Shown: positions 23,430 through 33,144 of the stretch, one piece after another
How positions within the stretch are numbered: position 1 is the first letter of the stretch
Layout: every line of letters begins with the position of its first letter
Source: Pyrinomonadaceae bacterium
GTDB lineage: Bacteria > Acidobacteriota > Blastocatellia > Pyrinomonadales > Pyrinomonadaceae
DNA length: 64,000 nt
NCBI GenBank assembly: GCA_028284415.1
Contig: JANQRU010000001.1
Location: forward strand, 310,001 to 374,000
Direction of reading: 5' to 3'
Position numbers and translations under genes: made by a program
The notes under the pieces: generated by a model
Told to the model about the DNA's origin: nothing
Databases searched by the model: none
What the model saw: the letters and a program-made list of their open reading frames with translations, nothing else

Positions 23430-25223
23430 ATGCAAGACTTTCGACGTTTATTAAAATACCTAAAACCAAACCTGACACTATTTATCATTGCAATTATTGC
23501 GATGTTTCTTACTGCACTCTTTGAAACGGCATCAGGTGCTTTGATTGTTCCTTTGCTTGACCAATTCCAACCAGAACTTACAAAAAATACACAGACATTA
23601 TTTAATTTACATGAATACATACCTAAAGGAAGAGATAAATGGTATGAGTCTTGGCTTGTTATTTCTGGATTTTTATTTAGTTTTGTCGTCTTAAAAGGTT
23701 TTACATCTTATGTCTCTGCTTACTTGATGGCTAAAATAGGACAATCAACTGTGTTAGCCTTACGACATGAGCTGTATTCTCACATACTTGGTCAATCAGC
23801 TTCGTTTTTTGAAAAACACAGGACTAATTTTTTAGTATCAAGGCTGGTAACAAGTTGTGCTGCTATCGAACAGGCTGTAACGGCAAACCTGCGAGATGTA
23901 ATACGAGAAAGTTTCATGTTAGTTGCCTTCATAAGTGCAGCTTTTTATTACAATTGGCGTTTAACACTTGGAGCATTAATTATAGGTCCAATCATCGGTG
24001 TTATAACATCTAAATTCAGTAAAGCTCTAAGGAATTTAGCTGATGTTTCACTCAAAGGTAATCAGAGATTAGTTGATACTGCTCAAGAATCTCTCTCCAA
24101 CCAAACAATTGTAAAAGCCTACACAGCAGAAAAAAGAGAAAACAAACGTTTTTTAAGCGTGGCTCAGCTTATTGCTAACGCAAATTTACGTTCGGGTAAA
24201 ATTGCCGCTACTTCCCCGCCAATAATAGAAACACTCGTTGTAATCGCTATAATCACTTTCTTTTATTTTGGATTAAGGGAAATAAATGTTGGCAACATCG
24301 AACCTTCCCAATTTTTTGCTTTTTTGTTTTTTCTTTTGAGAAGTTATGAACCGATGAGGAAACTTTCACGACAGCACAATGAAATCAGTAAGGCTTTCGC
24401 TGCTGCTCAAGATATTTGGGATGTTTTGGATGATTCTATTAAGCTTTCCGAAAATGAAAAACCAGTCAAACTAGAAAAATTAGAAAATAAAATTTCTATT
24501 AAGGATATAAGTTTCAGCTACAACGGAGAAGAGAAAAAGGTTTTAGAAAATATTTCTCTTGAAATACCAAAAGGTCAAATGATAGCACTCGTCGGAGAAA
24601 GTGGCGGTGGAAAATCAAGCTTAATTAAATTAATTCAAAGGCTATACGATCCGACAGAGGGTTCAATTTATTGGGACGAAACAAATCTCAAAGATGCACA
24701 AATTTTTAGTTTGAAAAAGAATTTAGCACTAGTTACTCAAGAAACAGTCCTCTTTAACGATACCATCAAATATAATATTTCTTACGGGAAACCCGACGCA
24801 ACAGATGAAGAAATCAGAAAAGCAGCTAAGGTAGCCTTTGCGGATAAATTCATTGAGGAACTTCCCGATAAATATAATACTTTAGTGGGTGAGAGAGGAA
24901 CATTTCTTTCCGGTGGACAAAGACAAAGAATAGCAATTGCGAGGGCTGTACTGGTGAATGCTCCTGTTTTAATTCTTGATGAAGCAACATCAGCTCTTGA
25001 TACTGAAAGTGAAAGATTTGTAAAAAAAGCTCTTGAAAATCTAATGGAAAACCGTACATCAATTGTAATAGCTCATAGACTTTCAACAGTCAGAAAAGCT
25101 GATAAAATAATTGTTCTCAAAAAAGGAAAAATTATCGAAAGTGGAACTCATGATGAACTTATTGATCTCAACGGAACGTATAAGAAGCTATATGATTTAC
25201 AATTTATGGAAGATGAAAAATGA
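23430..25223 (+). CDS. MsbA-like ABC exporter (fused membrane and ATPase domains)
   Basis: A ~597-residue half-transporter. Residues ~1-320 contain six membrane helices (LTLFIIAIIAMFLTALFETASG; WLVISGFLFSFVVLKGF; VVIAIITFFYFGL). The ATPase domain (~350-597) is complete: Walker A GESGGGKSS, Q-loop TQETVLF, signature LSGGQRQRIAIARA, Walker B VLILDEATSALD and H-loop AHRLST. Homologues flip lipids or lipid A or export drugs and peptides as homodimers. The substrate is not evident. The frame extends to TTG 23418, but ATG 23430 is more plausible. No obvious co-transcribed partner exists; yicC follows after ~150 bases. Confidence 0.92.
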   Translation: MQDFRRLLKYLKPNLTLFIIAIIAMFLTALFETASGALIVPLLDQFQPELTKNTQTLFNLHEYIPKGRDKWYESWLVISGFLFSFVVLKGFTSYVSAYLMAKIGQSTVLALRHELYSHILGQSASFFEKHRTNFLVSRLVTSCAAIEQAVTANLRDVIRESFMLVAFISAAFYYNWRLTLGALIIGPIIGVITSKFSKALRNLADVSLKGNQRLVDTAQESLSNQTIVKAYTAEKRENKRFLSVAQLIANANLRSGKIAATSPPIIETLVVIAIITFFYFGLREINVGNIEPSQFFAFLFFLLRSYEPMRKLSRQHNEISKAFAAAQDIWDVLDDSIKLSENEKPVKLEKLENKISIKDISFSYNGEEKKVLENISLEIPKGQMIALVGESGGGKSSLIKLIQRLYDPTEGSIYWDETNLKDAQIFSLKKNLALVTQETVLFNDTIKYNISYGKPDATDEEIRKAAKVAFADKFIEELPDKYNTLVGERGTFLSGGQRQRIAIARAVLVNAPVLILDEATSALDTESERFVKKALENLMENRTSIVIAHRLSTVRKADKIIVLKKGKIIESGTHDELIDLNGTYKKLYDLQFMEDEK

Positions 25224-25376
25224 GGTTTGATAAAACAAAAACAATAAGCTTTACGAATTAGATTTTTTAAACGAATCTGTACTCATATGTGATATTAGAT
25301 ACGTTTTTGACTATGATGAACGAAAGTCACCTAATATCCCCCAACACATTATAAATAAAATATTTACTAAACTATT

Positions 25377-26255
25377 ATGAAATCAATGACAGGATTTGGA
25401 CGCAGTGAAGTTACAGGCAATAATTTCTCTGTTTCAACAGAAATTAAAACAGTTAACAATAGATTTTTGGATGTTAATCTGAGACTTTCAAATGAATTAC
25501 AGCCGATCGAAGCTGATCTTAAAAACCTTATCTCAAAAGAACTTTCAAGGGGAAGAGTTGACATTAATTTACAATATGAAAGAAATTTAGATGTCGTATA
25601 TGAATTAAATCGCCCATTAATCTCAGGCTATGTTTCCGCCTTGAAACAATTGAGTGAAGACTTTTCTCTCGAAGGCGAGCCGGATATGAATTACATAGCC
25701 CGCTTACCAAATGCTTTGATTGTTAAAAAAGATGACTTGGATGAAGATTTTATTGAAGGAATTAAAAAATCTGTTTCTAAAGCTTTGGAAAAATTACAGC
25801 AAATGCGAGAAACAGAAGGTGAGTCCCTCAAAAATGATCTCAAAAGTATTTTGACTAATATCGAAAATCAGTTACCTACGATTGAAAATGAAGCTGAGGG
25901 AGTGACTGAAGAATACTTTGAGCGTCTTAAGAAAAAAATTGAAAAATTGCTATCTAAATCTGAATCACAAATTGAGATAGATCAAGCAAGATTGGCTCAA
26001 GAAGTAGCTTATCTAGCTGATAAAAGCGATATTTCCGAGGAAATTTCAAGACTAAAAAGCCATATCGAACAATTTCATTCAATTATGAATGAAGACGGTG
26101 TGGTTGGTAAAAGACTTGATTTTCTGACACAAGAATTTAATCGCGAAGCAAACACAATCGCCTCAAAAACTCAGAATCTCAAAATTAAAGAATCGGCACT
26201 TGTAATAAAAGCTGAGATCGAAAAAATTCGTGAACAAGTTCAAAATGTTGAATAA
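25377..26255 (+). CDS. yicC: YicC-family endoribonuclease
   Basis: A 292-residue YicC protein. The N-terminal KSMTGFGRSEV, with EIKTVNNRFLDVNLRL, and the C-terminal GKRLDFLTQEFNREANTIASK are the two family signatures. The centre is a coiled coil. YicC proteins are RNases acting on small RNAs in Escherichia coli. In many bacteria yicC lies directly upstream of gmk and rpoZ in one operon; here gmk and rpoZ are next door but convergent. Its stop codon overlaps the ATG of the following metallopeptidase-like gene by one base (TAATG), implying translational coupling. Confidence 0.94.
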   Translation: MKSMTGFGRSEVTGNNFSVSTEIKTVNNRFLDVNLRLSNELQPIEADLKNLISKELSRGRVDINLQYERNLDVVYELNRPLISGYVSALKQLSEDFSLEGEPDMNYIARLPNALIVKKDDLDEDFIEGIKKSVSKALEKLQQMRETEGESLKNDLKSILTNIENQLPTIENEAEGVTEEYFERLKKKIEKLLSKSESQIEIDQARLAQEVAYLADKSDISEEISRLKSHIEQFHSIMNEDGVVGKRLDFLTQEFNREANTIASKTQNLKIKESALVIKAEIEKIREQVQNVE

Positions 26256-26698
26256 TGAAATTATCTGAAAACTCACAAAATATTTTTGCTGTTTTTTTTA
26301 ATGAATGTAATTATTGTGGGATTTCAGAATTTTCAAATGTACAAATTTATTCGCGTAGGGGTTCTTGGTTGATAACCAATACATTAATGGTAGATGGTAT
26401 AACTTTTGGACGACACATATTTGTACATCCAAAGTTCGTTTGGAGAGATGAAAACAAAAAACTTAGAATCCAAGAAAAATTGGTAGCTCATGAATTAGTT
26501 CATGTTCTGCAATATAAAAATCTTGGAACATTTGGTTTTTTGAAAAAATATATTGCAGATTTTTGGAAAATCTTTAAACAAAAAGACAAGTGGAATTCTA
26601 AAACATGGTTTGAAGCATATTTAGAATTACCACATGAGGTAGAAGCTAGAAAAGTAGCTTCAGATTTTGTTAGATGGTTTGAAAATCAAGGTCAGTAA
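26255..26698 (+). CDS. Small HExxH (DUF4157-like) putative metallopeptidase
   Basis: A 147-residue cytosolic protein with a zinc-peptidase motif, H79-E80-LV-H83 in LVAHELVHVLQYKNLG, and a downstream acidic HEVEARKVA that may supply the third ligand. The layout resembles DUF4157-type domains. No signal peptide is present. It is translationally coupled to yicC through a TAATG overlap. The substrate is unknown, and a structural rather than catalytic role is possible. Confidence 0.78.
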   Translation: MKLSENSQNIFAVFFNECNYCGISEFSNVQIYSRRGSWLITNTLMVDGITFGRHIFVHPKFVWRDENKKLRIQEKLVAHELVHVLQYKNLGTFGFLKKYIADFWKIFKQKDKWNSKTWFEAYLELPHEVEARKVASDFVRWFENQGQ

Positions 26699-26701
26699 AA
26701 T

Positions 26702-26968
26702 TTATTGCTTAACTTTATCTCTAGAGATAAATTCAAAATTTACTTTGTCTTCATCAAATTCCTGTAAAGCAATAGTGGTTGGCTTGATTTTTCTGGGATC
26801 AAGATCCACTCTTGGGTTTGCACCTCTTTGAATCTGTTTAGCACGTTGAGCTGCCAGTAAAATTAAACGATATTTAGAATCAATATCGGGAATATCTTTA
26901 GGATCGACTATTATTTCAGTGATTTCTTCTTCTTGTATATCTTCGTTCAAATCAAAATTATCTGTCAT
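26702..26968 (-). CDS. rpoZ: RNA polymerase omega subunit
   Basis: An 88-residue omega subunit that helps assemble RNA polymerase around beta-prime. SKYRLILLAAQRAKQIQRGA with NPRVDLDPRKIKPTTIALQE is the conserved core, including the helix that clasps the beta-prime C-terminus. The acidic N-terminus is longer than in enterics. It lies 29 bases downstream of gmk on the same strand, the classic gmk-rpoZ pairing. Confidence 0.92.
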   Translation of the reverse strand: MTDNFDLNEDIQEEEITEIIVDPKDIPDIDSKYRLILLAAQRAKQIQRGANPRVDLDPRKIKPTTIALQEFDEDKVNFEFISRDKVKQ

Positions 26969-26997
26969 ATATTGTTATTTTAACTCCAAAAATTAAA

Positions 26998-27612
26998 TTA
27001 ATAATTTTCAAAAGAGTTTAGAATATCTTGAATTTGGTCTGTTTGTCTATCTCGCTTTAACCTTTCAGCAAGAAAAATTGATCGCAAATCATTAACCGCT
27101 TTATCTAACTCATCATTTACAACTATAAAATCAAATTCAGAAAATCGTTTAACTTCTTGTTTTGCATTGTTTAGACGTATCTTTAGTGAGTCATCGGTTT
27201 CAGTGCCACGTTCAACCAAACGTTGGGATAAAATTTCATATGATGGTGGTAAAATGAATATTCCAATTGCCTCCGGCAGTTTATGCTTAATTTCTTCAGC
27301 ACCTTGAACATCAATTTCAAGCAAAATATCATTGCCAGAGATTAATTCTTTTTCTACTTGAGTTTTTGATGTTCCATAAAAATTACTGTGAACTTTTGCA
27401 TATTCGAGAAACTCATCTTTTTTGATTAAATCTCTGAATTCACTTTCTTCAACAAAAAAATAATCATTTCCGTGGATTTCACCAACCCTTTTTTTTCTTG
27501 TTGTATATGAAACAGAATAACTTAGATTTTCTATTTGAGGCAGAACTTGTTTTATTAATGTACCTTTTCCACCACCGGATGGGGCTGTGACAATATAGAG
27601 GTTTCCGTTCAT
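26998..27612 (-). CDS. gmk: Guanylate kinase
   Basis: A 204-residue enzyme that phosphorylates GMP to GDP with ATP. The P-loop APSGGGKGTL is at residues 9-18. The GMP-binding SYTTRKKRVGEIHGNDYFFV follows, then the lid and IDVQGAEEIK. GGGKGT in place of the commoner GAGKST keeps the essential Gly-Lys. It lies upstream of rpoZ and 56 bases downstream of the ETF-QO gene, with a hairpin in that gap. Confidence 0.95.
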   Translation of the reverse strand: MNGNLYIVTAPSGGGKGTLIKQVLPQIENLSYSVSYTTRKKRVGEIHGNDYFFVEESEFRDLIKKDEFLEYAKVHSNFYGTSKTQVEKELISGNDILLEIDVQGAEEIKHKLPEAIGIFILPPSYEILSQRLVERGTETDDSLKIRLNNAKQEVKRFSEFDFIVVNDELDKAVNDLRSIFLAERLKRDRQTDQIQDILNSFENY

Positions 27613-27627
27613 ATTAAAGCTAGAATG

Positions 27628-27662
27628 GCAGTAGGCGATGTAATCTAAACAAAGCCTACTGC
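27628..27662 (-). other. Intercistronic hairpin between ETF-QO and gmk
   Basis: GCAGTAGGC (27628-27636) is perfectly complementary to GCCTACTGC (27654-27662), a 9-bp stem with a 17-base loop. No T-tract follows on the minus strand, so it looks more like a processing or attenuation hairpin than a strong terminator. Confidence 0.45.
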
Positions 27663-27668
27663 TGTATT

Positions 27669-29387
27669 TTACATACCCTTATAATCAGGTCCGCCACCAC
27701 CTTCTGGTGTTACCCAGTTGATGATTTGATATGGATCCATAACATCACAAGTTTTACAATGGACACAATTTGAGAAGTTAACTTTTAACTCTTTTCTACC
27801 GGTTTTGTCATTATCTTCCATTTCGTAAACAGCCGCTGGGCAAAATTTCTCACATGGATTTCCAAACTCCTCAGCACATCTTGTGGCACAAATTTCTGTA
27901 TCTAAGACATGCAAATGTGATTTTTGGTCTTCTTCATGTGCAACTGCAGCGTGATAAACATTCGTGACTTTGTCAAAAGTCAGCTCCTTATCAAATTCTA
28001 AATTCTCATAGCGTTTTCCATTTGCATTGCCGTTACCATTTTCTGCATATTCTTCTAAAGTCTGCATCCTTTCGTGTCCGGCAACGTGATGTTCTTTAGG
28101 CATAAATCCCCAAGCTAATCCGCCGGTTAAATATTGTAAACCACCGTTTACGAGTGCAGACCAACGACCTCTCTGGAATGAAGCGTGAAAATTTCTTGTA
28201 GAATACAATTCATCATAAATCCAAGAATGCTCTACCTTTTGCTCAAAATACCTTAAAGTTTCAGATGTATAATCTTCCTTTTCTAAAGCCATCAAGATAG
28301 TCTCAGCAGCAAGCATTCCACCTTTCATTGCTGTGTGAATCCCTTTAATCCTTTGAGCATTTAAGAATGATGCACTGTCACCGACCAGCAAAACACCATC
28401 AGCATAAAGGCGCGGCATTGTGTAATATCCACCTGCATTGATAGTTTTTGCTCCATACTTGATCATCTTTCCGCCTTCGAGGATTTTGGCTATGTCAGGA
28501 TGAGTTTTGAACTTTTGGAATTCAGCATGTGGATCAATATTTGGATCAAGATAATCTAAACCTGTTACGTAACCAATGCTGATAACATTGTTTTGCATTC
28601 CATATATCCATCCCCCACCATATGTTTTAGTATCAGATGGAAAACCTAATGTATGCACAACAAAACCTTCTTCAAAATTACCTGCTGGAACTTCCCAAAG
28701 TTCTTTTATTCCCAAAGAGAAAACTTGTGGCTCTTTTCCATTAAGCAGATCAAGCCTGTCCATTATTTGTTTGGTCAGAGAACCACGCGAGCCTTCACCC
28801 AAAATAGTAATTTTTGCTATTAGGTCAATTCCCGGTTCAAAGTTCCCTTTTGGTTTCCCATCTTTATCTAGACCTTTATCACCTGTGCGAACCCCTATGA
28901 CGCGATCATTTTCATCATAGAGCATTTCAGAGCCAGGAAATTCAGGAAATATGTTAATACCAATTTCTTCACATTTTTCACCGAGCCATTCACAAACTTT
29001 ACTAAGCGAAACCATATATTTGCCTTTATTCACAAGTGGCGGAGGCGTAATCGGAGTTTGGATTTTCTTATTGTCAGTCAAATACCAAGCGGCATCTTTA
29101 GTAACTGCAGTATCAACAGGACAACCTTGTTCCAAAAAATCAGGCATCAATTCTCGCAAGGCTTTTGGGTCCATAACTGCACCAGACAAGATGTGTGCAC
29201 CAACTCTAGAACCTTTCTCAATAATACCTATCTCAATATCTCCAAGCGGTTTTCCTTCTTTCTTACCTGAAGCTATTGCAGCATCATGTTCATCAATCAA
29301 TTTCTTCAAATGATATGCTGCTGCCAAATTTGCAGGTCCTGCACCTACAAATACAATGTCCATCTCTAACTGTTCGCGTTCGATCAT
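27669..29387 (-). CDS. Electron transfer flavoprotein:ubiquinone oxidoreductase
   Basis: A 572-residue membrane-associated iron-sulfur flavoprotein that passes electrons from ETF (fatty acid and amino acid oxidation) to ubiquinone. An N-terminal FAD dinucleotide motif (DIVFVGAGPANLAAAYHL) is followed by HILSGAVMDPKAL and the quinone domain (GIHTAMKGGMLAAE). The C-terminal 4Fe-4S domain has CATRCAEEF..C and NCVHCKTCDVMDP. The length matches the family. The genes for ETF itself are not in the window. It is the first gene of a possible ETF-QO-gmk-rpoZ transcript. Confidence 0.95.
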   Translation of the reverse strand: MIEREQLEMDIVFVGAGPANLAAAYHLKKLIDEHDAAIASGKKEGKPLGDIEIGIIEKGSRVGAHILSGAVMDPKALRELMPDFLEQGCPVDTAVTKDAAWYLTDNKKIQTPITPPPLVNKGKYMVSLSKVCEWLGEKCEEIGINIFPEFPGSEMLYDENDRVIGVRTGDKGLDKDGKPKGNFEPGIDLIAKITILGEGSRGSLTKQIMDRLDLLNGKEPQVFSLGIKELWEVPAGNFEEGFVVHTLGFPSDTKTYGGGWIYGMQNNVISIGYVTGLDYLDPNIDPHAEFQKFKTHPDIAKILEGGKMIKYGAKTINAGGYYTMPRLYADGVLLVGDSASFLNAQRIKGIHTAMKGGMLAAETILMALEKEDYTSETLRYFEQKVEHSWIYDELYSTRNFHASFQRGRWSALVNGGLQYLTGGLAWGFMPKEHHVAGHERMQTLEEYAENGNGNANGKRYENLEFDKELTFDKVTNVYHAAVAHEEDQKSHLHVLDTEICATRCAEEFGNPCEKFCPAAVYEMEDNDKTGRKELKVNFSNCVHCKTCDVMDPYQIINWVTPEGGGGPDYKGM

Positions 29388-29558
29388 AATTTCCTCAAAA
29401 AATGAATAGTGATTCAGTAAAATAAAATTATAACAAATTTTTTTTCCAAATGCCCTTCGCTGATAAACAGATTTTTTGTAAGTATTTATTAATTATTGGA
29501 ATATTTATCAAAGATACAGATATTGTTTGAAAGCTGAAAATAAAACATAATTGTTGAA

Positions 29559-30332
29559 ATGTTTGGCGATTCTACAATTTTGAGGTTATTTTGCTTCATA
29601 ACATTGGTTTTTGTGCTTATTATTTCAGCCTGCCAAGAAAAAAATCCTATCAAAAACCACCCTGAAATGCCTCAAACTATACTCTGGGCTTGGGAGAGAC
29701 CAGAAGACCTGAGATTTATAAACACTAAGAAATTTGGTGTTGCTTTTTTAGCCCAAACTTTAATTCTGAAAAAAAATGAAGTTGAGTTTCGTCCTAGACG
29801 TCAGAAAATTGATGTCGCTGAAAACACATATTTAATCGCTGTTACAAGAATAGAAACAATAAAGAATAGCTCTGATAAACCTGCTTTATCTCCCGAGCAA
29901 AAACAAAAATCTATTAATTTGATAAAAAATACTTTAGAATTACCGAATGTAAAAGCGATTCAAATAGACTTTGATGTAGTTGTTTCAGAACGACTGTTTT
30001 ACAAAGATTTGATAAAAGAACTAAGAAAGGAACTTCCTTCTGACTTCCCTCTGTCAATAACATCTTTGGCTTCCTGGTGTATTGGCGACAGATGGTTTAC
30101 TGATTTTGAGATTGATGAAGCTGTTCCAATGGCATTTCGAATGGGTGCAGACGATAAAAAAATTCGCGAATTCTTGACAAGCGGAAATGATTGGAACGAA
30201 CCTCTATGCAAAGGAAGTTATGGAATTGCACTTGATGAACCATTAAAAGCTAAATTAATCTCAAATCGTCGAGTCTTTTATTTTAATAACAAACCTTGGT
30301 CAAAAGCCGATCTAAGTAGCTTAAATAGGTGA
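29559..30332 (+). CDS. DUF3142-like lipoprotein
   Basis: A 257-residue protein with a lipoprotein signal (FVLIISAC, lipobox cysteine at about residue 25). The mature part reads like DUF3142: TILWAWERPEDLRFI, then VKAIQIDFDVVVSERLFYKDLIKEL, then PLSITSLASWCIGDRW, a TIM-barrel-like pattern related to glycoside-hydrolase folds. The function of the family is unknown. The next gene begins five bases after its stop, so the two exported products are probably made together. Confidence 0.8.
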   Translation: MFGDSTILRLFCFITLVFVLIISACQEKNPIKNHPEMPQTILWAWERPEDLRFINTKKFGVAFLAQTLILKKNEVEFRPRRQKIDVAENTYLIAVTRIETIKNSSDKPALSPEQKQKSINLIKNTLELPNVKAIQIDFDVVVSERLFYKDLIKELRKELPSDFPLSITSLASWCIGDRWFTDFEIDEAVPMAFRMGADDKKIREFLTSGNDWNEPLCKGSYGIALDEPLKAKLISNRRVFYFNNKPWSKADLSSLNR

Positions 30333-30337
30333 TAATA

Positions 30338-33088
30338 ATGAAACCTGCTTTCCGTATTTTTTTGACACTCTTTCTAATTTTCAATTTACTTTTTTTCACC
30401 CTGCCTGAATCAAAAGCATGTGGTCCTAGTTATCTGATACCGGTTTTTGACTATGAACGAGCACCCGAAAATCCATATATTAATTTCGCCAAGGGTAAGA
30501 TTGGAATAATCAAGCCAACGTATCCTCGAATTGTGCTTTTTGCCGCATATCGCCACCTTAATGGCGGAGCATTTTCTGCTGAGGAACAAAACGGATTAGT
30601 TGAAGCCTGGGATGCGTATTTCAACAATAAAGATTTTAAGGACAGGAACATAACCGAGGCAGTACGTGAATGGATAAAAATTCGCAAAACGGTTATGAAA
30701 GATGAAAAAAAGCCCCCTCAAATCTATGTTGAACGCAACTATATTGGTTATAACTTCTTTCCCAACTGTACTAAAAATGCATTTGAGGTAGCAAAAGAAA
30801 CCCTTGAAAAGAGGATATTTGAACATGGTGTAGATAATAAACTTGTAAAAAACTGGGTTCTTGCACAAGACGATGTTTTTCAAAATTGTGCAAGCGGAAA
30901 AAGAATACCAAGTGAAGCAAATTCATCTATGCCGGTTTGGTTACAAAAAGACCGTAAATACCAAATCGCAGCTGCCGAATTTTATTCTTTAGGCTTTAAG
31001 AAAGCGAAGCAATATTTCACAGAAATTTCTCAAGATTCTGATTCACTTTGGCAAGAAGTTTCTAAATATCTTGTCGGAAGAACATTGATCCGCCAAGCAA
31101 GTTTATCTCGAAGTCCTCAAATAGCAAACACGCTTTATATTGAAGCTGAACAAAATCTTCAAAGTGTTTATTCTGAAGGTGGAAAATACTCAAATGCTGC
31201 TGATGGTTTAATAGGATTAATCAAATACAGAACCCGACCGGAGGAAAGAGTCATTGAGCTGTCGCAAAACTTAGCTAATTATGGCGGAGAAAATTTTCGA
31301 CAAAGCTTAATAGATTACACTTGGTTACTCGAAAAATTTGAGAATAAAACTTTAAAAGCCGAGCAAAAAAGAATTGACTCTCTCAAAAAACAAGAGGAAA
31401 ACTATAAAGATAGCGGTGCCAGAGAAATCAAAGATGGGGATGTAAAAAGTGCAGATGAGAAAGCAGGACGAATTATTCAAGATGGTATTGATGCTATAAA
31501 AATTGACAGATCAAGCCAACGCATATTTTCTGATACATCATCAATAACTGAAAATGATAAAGAATATCTCGTAATCAGATTTTATATTGACGATTATTCT
31601 CAAAACTGGACGATAAAAGTTCCAATCGAAGCCACTGAACAAGAGGTTTTTGCTGAAGCTGAGAAGGTTGCTGGTAAAATCACGGAAAAAATGAAGGAAA
31701 AGATCCGTGAGACCAAATCAAGTGCATATCTGTCCAGATTTAACAGGAACTCAAATCTTAGTCGAGATACAGGCTATTATGGGGATTTAGAAACCTCAAT
31801 TGACATATTACCCGATTTCATCAAATTTGATGACCTAAGCAGTTGGTTGTTCATATTCCAAATGACCGACGAAAGAGCTTATGTTTATTCACTTAATAAA
31901 TACGAACAAACAAACTCTGATTTATGGTTAGCAACTGCTATCTCAAAAGCAAATAAAAATTCTAAGGATATAGAAACATTACTAAAAGCCGCCGAAAATT
32001 TTGATAATCAGTCAAATGCTTTTCCAATGATAGGCTATCATCGGGCGAGAATTTTACTCGATCAGGGAAAAAAATCTGATGTCTTACAGCAAGTTGATGA
32101 AATATTGCAATCCAGTTTGGAAATGCCTATTTCAACCCGTAATAAATTTTTACAAATAAGGATGGAGTTATCCGAAAACCTTGATGATTTTCTAAAACAC
32201 TCCTTGAGAAGACCTTTTGCATTTGACCAAGATGGTTATTCAACCACTATCAAAGAGATAATTGCTGAAAGAAAATCTTATTACGATCCGAAATACATCA
32301 AAAAATCACGCATTGAATATGAAAGAGAGATTAATGAGGAATTCGCAGATGTATTAAACATTCAGAATGAGCCGATGCTGGATTACCACACTTCAGATAT
32401 AATCAACCAAAATTTCCCAACTAAATTATTACTACAGATACAAAAATCCAAACACCTTCCTGTGTATTTGAAAAAGCGTCTAGCAAAAGCAATTTGGACA
32501 CGTTCGGTCTTGCTCGAAGATTTTAAAACTGCGGATAATATTTTCACTGAAATTGTAAGTGAAGATGAGAAAGATAAAACATTATTCACTAATTATAAAA
32601 ATTCTAAAACTAAGCAAGAAAAAATTACTGCTGCACTTTTATTAATCTTGAAGAATGAAAGATTTACACCTTATCTTACTAATGGGATCGGTCCTCCAAA
32701 TGAAACTTACTCGGGTGGAACAAGATGGTGGTGCACTGTTGATGATGAAGTGTGGGATAGTAATTTGAAGAGTATGGTTAAGCGTAATGTTTACACTCCA
32801 AGTTTTATTTCCAAAGAGCAGAAAAATTCTGCCCAAAAAGAACTAAAGAAACTTAATGAAATGGGGAACGCTTCAAATTATCTGACTCAAAAGGTTTTTG
32901 AATGGGCAAACAAAAATCCACGTGATAGAAGGGTTGAAGAGAGTTTGTTTATTGTATATGAAGCTAATGATTGGGATAAATATGGCTGTGGCGGAAACTA
33001 TGAAAGAAGACAGAAAATAGGTAATTTTATGAAGAAACGTTATCCAAAAAGTCCTTGGACACAAAAAATTCTTCAAGAAGAAAACTAA
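30338..33088 (+). CDS. Large exported helical-repeat protein, unknown function
   Basis: A ~916-residue protein with a signal peptide (FRIFLTLFLIFNLLFFTLPESKA) followed at once by CGPSYLIP. The mature part is helical with TPR-like stretches (ARILLDQGKKSDVLQQVDEIL), and many surface lysines. The C-terminal ~120 residues hold a cysteine/tryptophan-rich segment (GGTRWWCTVDDEVWDSN; WDKYGCGGNYERRQK). The frame begins at GTG 30329, but ATG 30338 with AGGTG upstream is preferred. It is paired with the DUF3142 lipoprotein gene. I cannot assign a family; similar large 'CGP' secreted proteins occur in Acidobacteriota and Bacteroidota as far as I know. Confidence 0.75.
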   Translation: MKPAFRIFLTLFLIFNLLFFTLPESKACGPSYLIPVFDYERAPENPYINFAKGKIGIIKPTYPRIVLFAAYRHLNGGAFSAEEQNGLVEAWDAYFNNKDFKDRNITEAVREWIKIRKTVMKDEKKPPQIYVERNYIGYNFFPNCTKNAFEVAKETLEKRIFEHGVDNKLVKNWVLAQDDVFQNCASGKRIPSEANSSMPVWLQKDRKYQIAAAEFYSLGFKKAKQYFTEISQDSDSLWQEVSKYLVGRTLIRQASLSRSPQIANTLYIEAEQNLQSVYSEGGKYSNAADGLIGLIKYRTRPEERVIELSQNLANYGGENFRQSLIDYTWLLEKFENKTLKAEQKRIDSLKKQEENYKDSGAREIKDGDVKSADEKAGRIIQDGIDAIKIDRSSQRIFSDTSSITENDKEYLVIRFYIDDYSQNWTIKVPIEATEQEVFAEAEKVAGKITEKMKEKIRETKSSAYLSRFNRNSNLSRDTGYYGDLETSIDILPDFIKFDDLSSWLFIFQMTDERAYVYSLNKYEQTNSDLWLATAISKANKNSKDIETLLKAAENFDNQSNAFPMIGYHRARILLDQGKKSDVLQQVDEILQSSLEMPISTRNKFLQIRMELSENLDDFLKHSLRRPFAFDQDGYSTTIKEIIAERKSYYDPKYIKKSRIEYEREINEEFADVLNIQNEPMLDYHTSDIINQNFPTKLLLQIQKSKHLPVYLKKRLAKAIWTRSVLLEDFKTADNIFTEIVSEDEKDKTLFTNYKNSKTKQEKITAALLLILKNERFTPYLTNGIGPPNETYSGGTRWWCTVDDEVWDSNLKSMVKRNVYTPSFISKEQKNSAQKELKKLNEMGNASNYLTQKVFEWANKNPRDRRVEESLFIVYEANDWDKYGCGGNYERRQKIGNFMKKRYPKSPWTQKILQEEN

Positions 33089-33120
33089 ATAAAAAAGGCA
33101 TACTCAGTTAAATATGCCTT
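33085..33120 (-). terminator. Terminator downstream of sucC
   Basis: AAGGCATA (33095-33102) pairs with TATGCCTT (33113-33120), loop 10 bases. Read leftward it is followed by TTTTTTATTT, so it ends the sucC transcript. It lies right after the stop of the convergent 916-residue gene. Confidence 0.8.
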
Positions 33121-33144
33121 ATGATAACTTACTTAAAATCTCTA

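Noticed and set aside
25224-25376. Inverted GATATTAG/CTAATATC between the exporter and yicC
   Set aside because: Eight-base arms with a 36-base loop in AT-rich DNA are expected by chance; no T-tract follows.
28576-29313. Two overlapping rightward frames inside ETF-QO
   Set aside because: Shadow frames of a gene with clear FAD and 4Fe-4S motifs.
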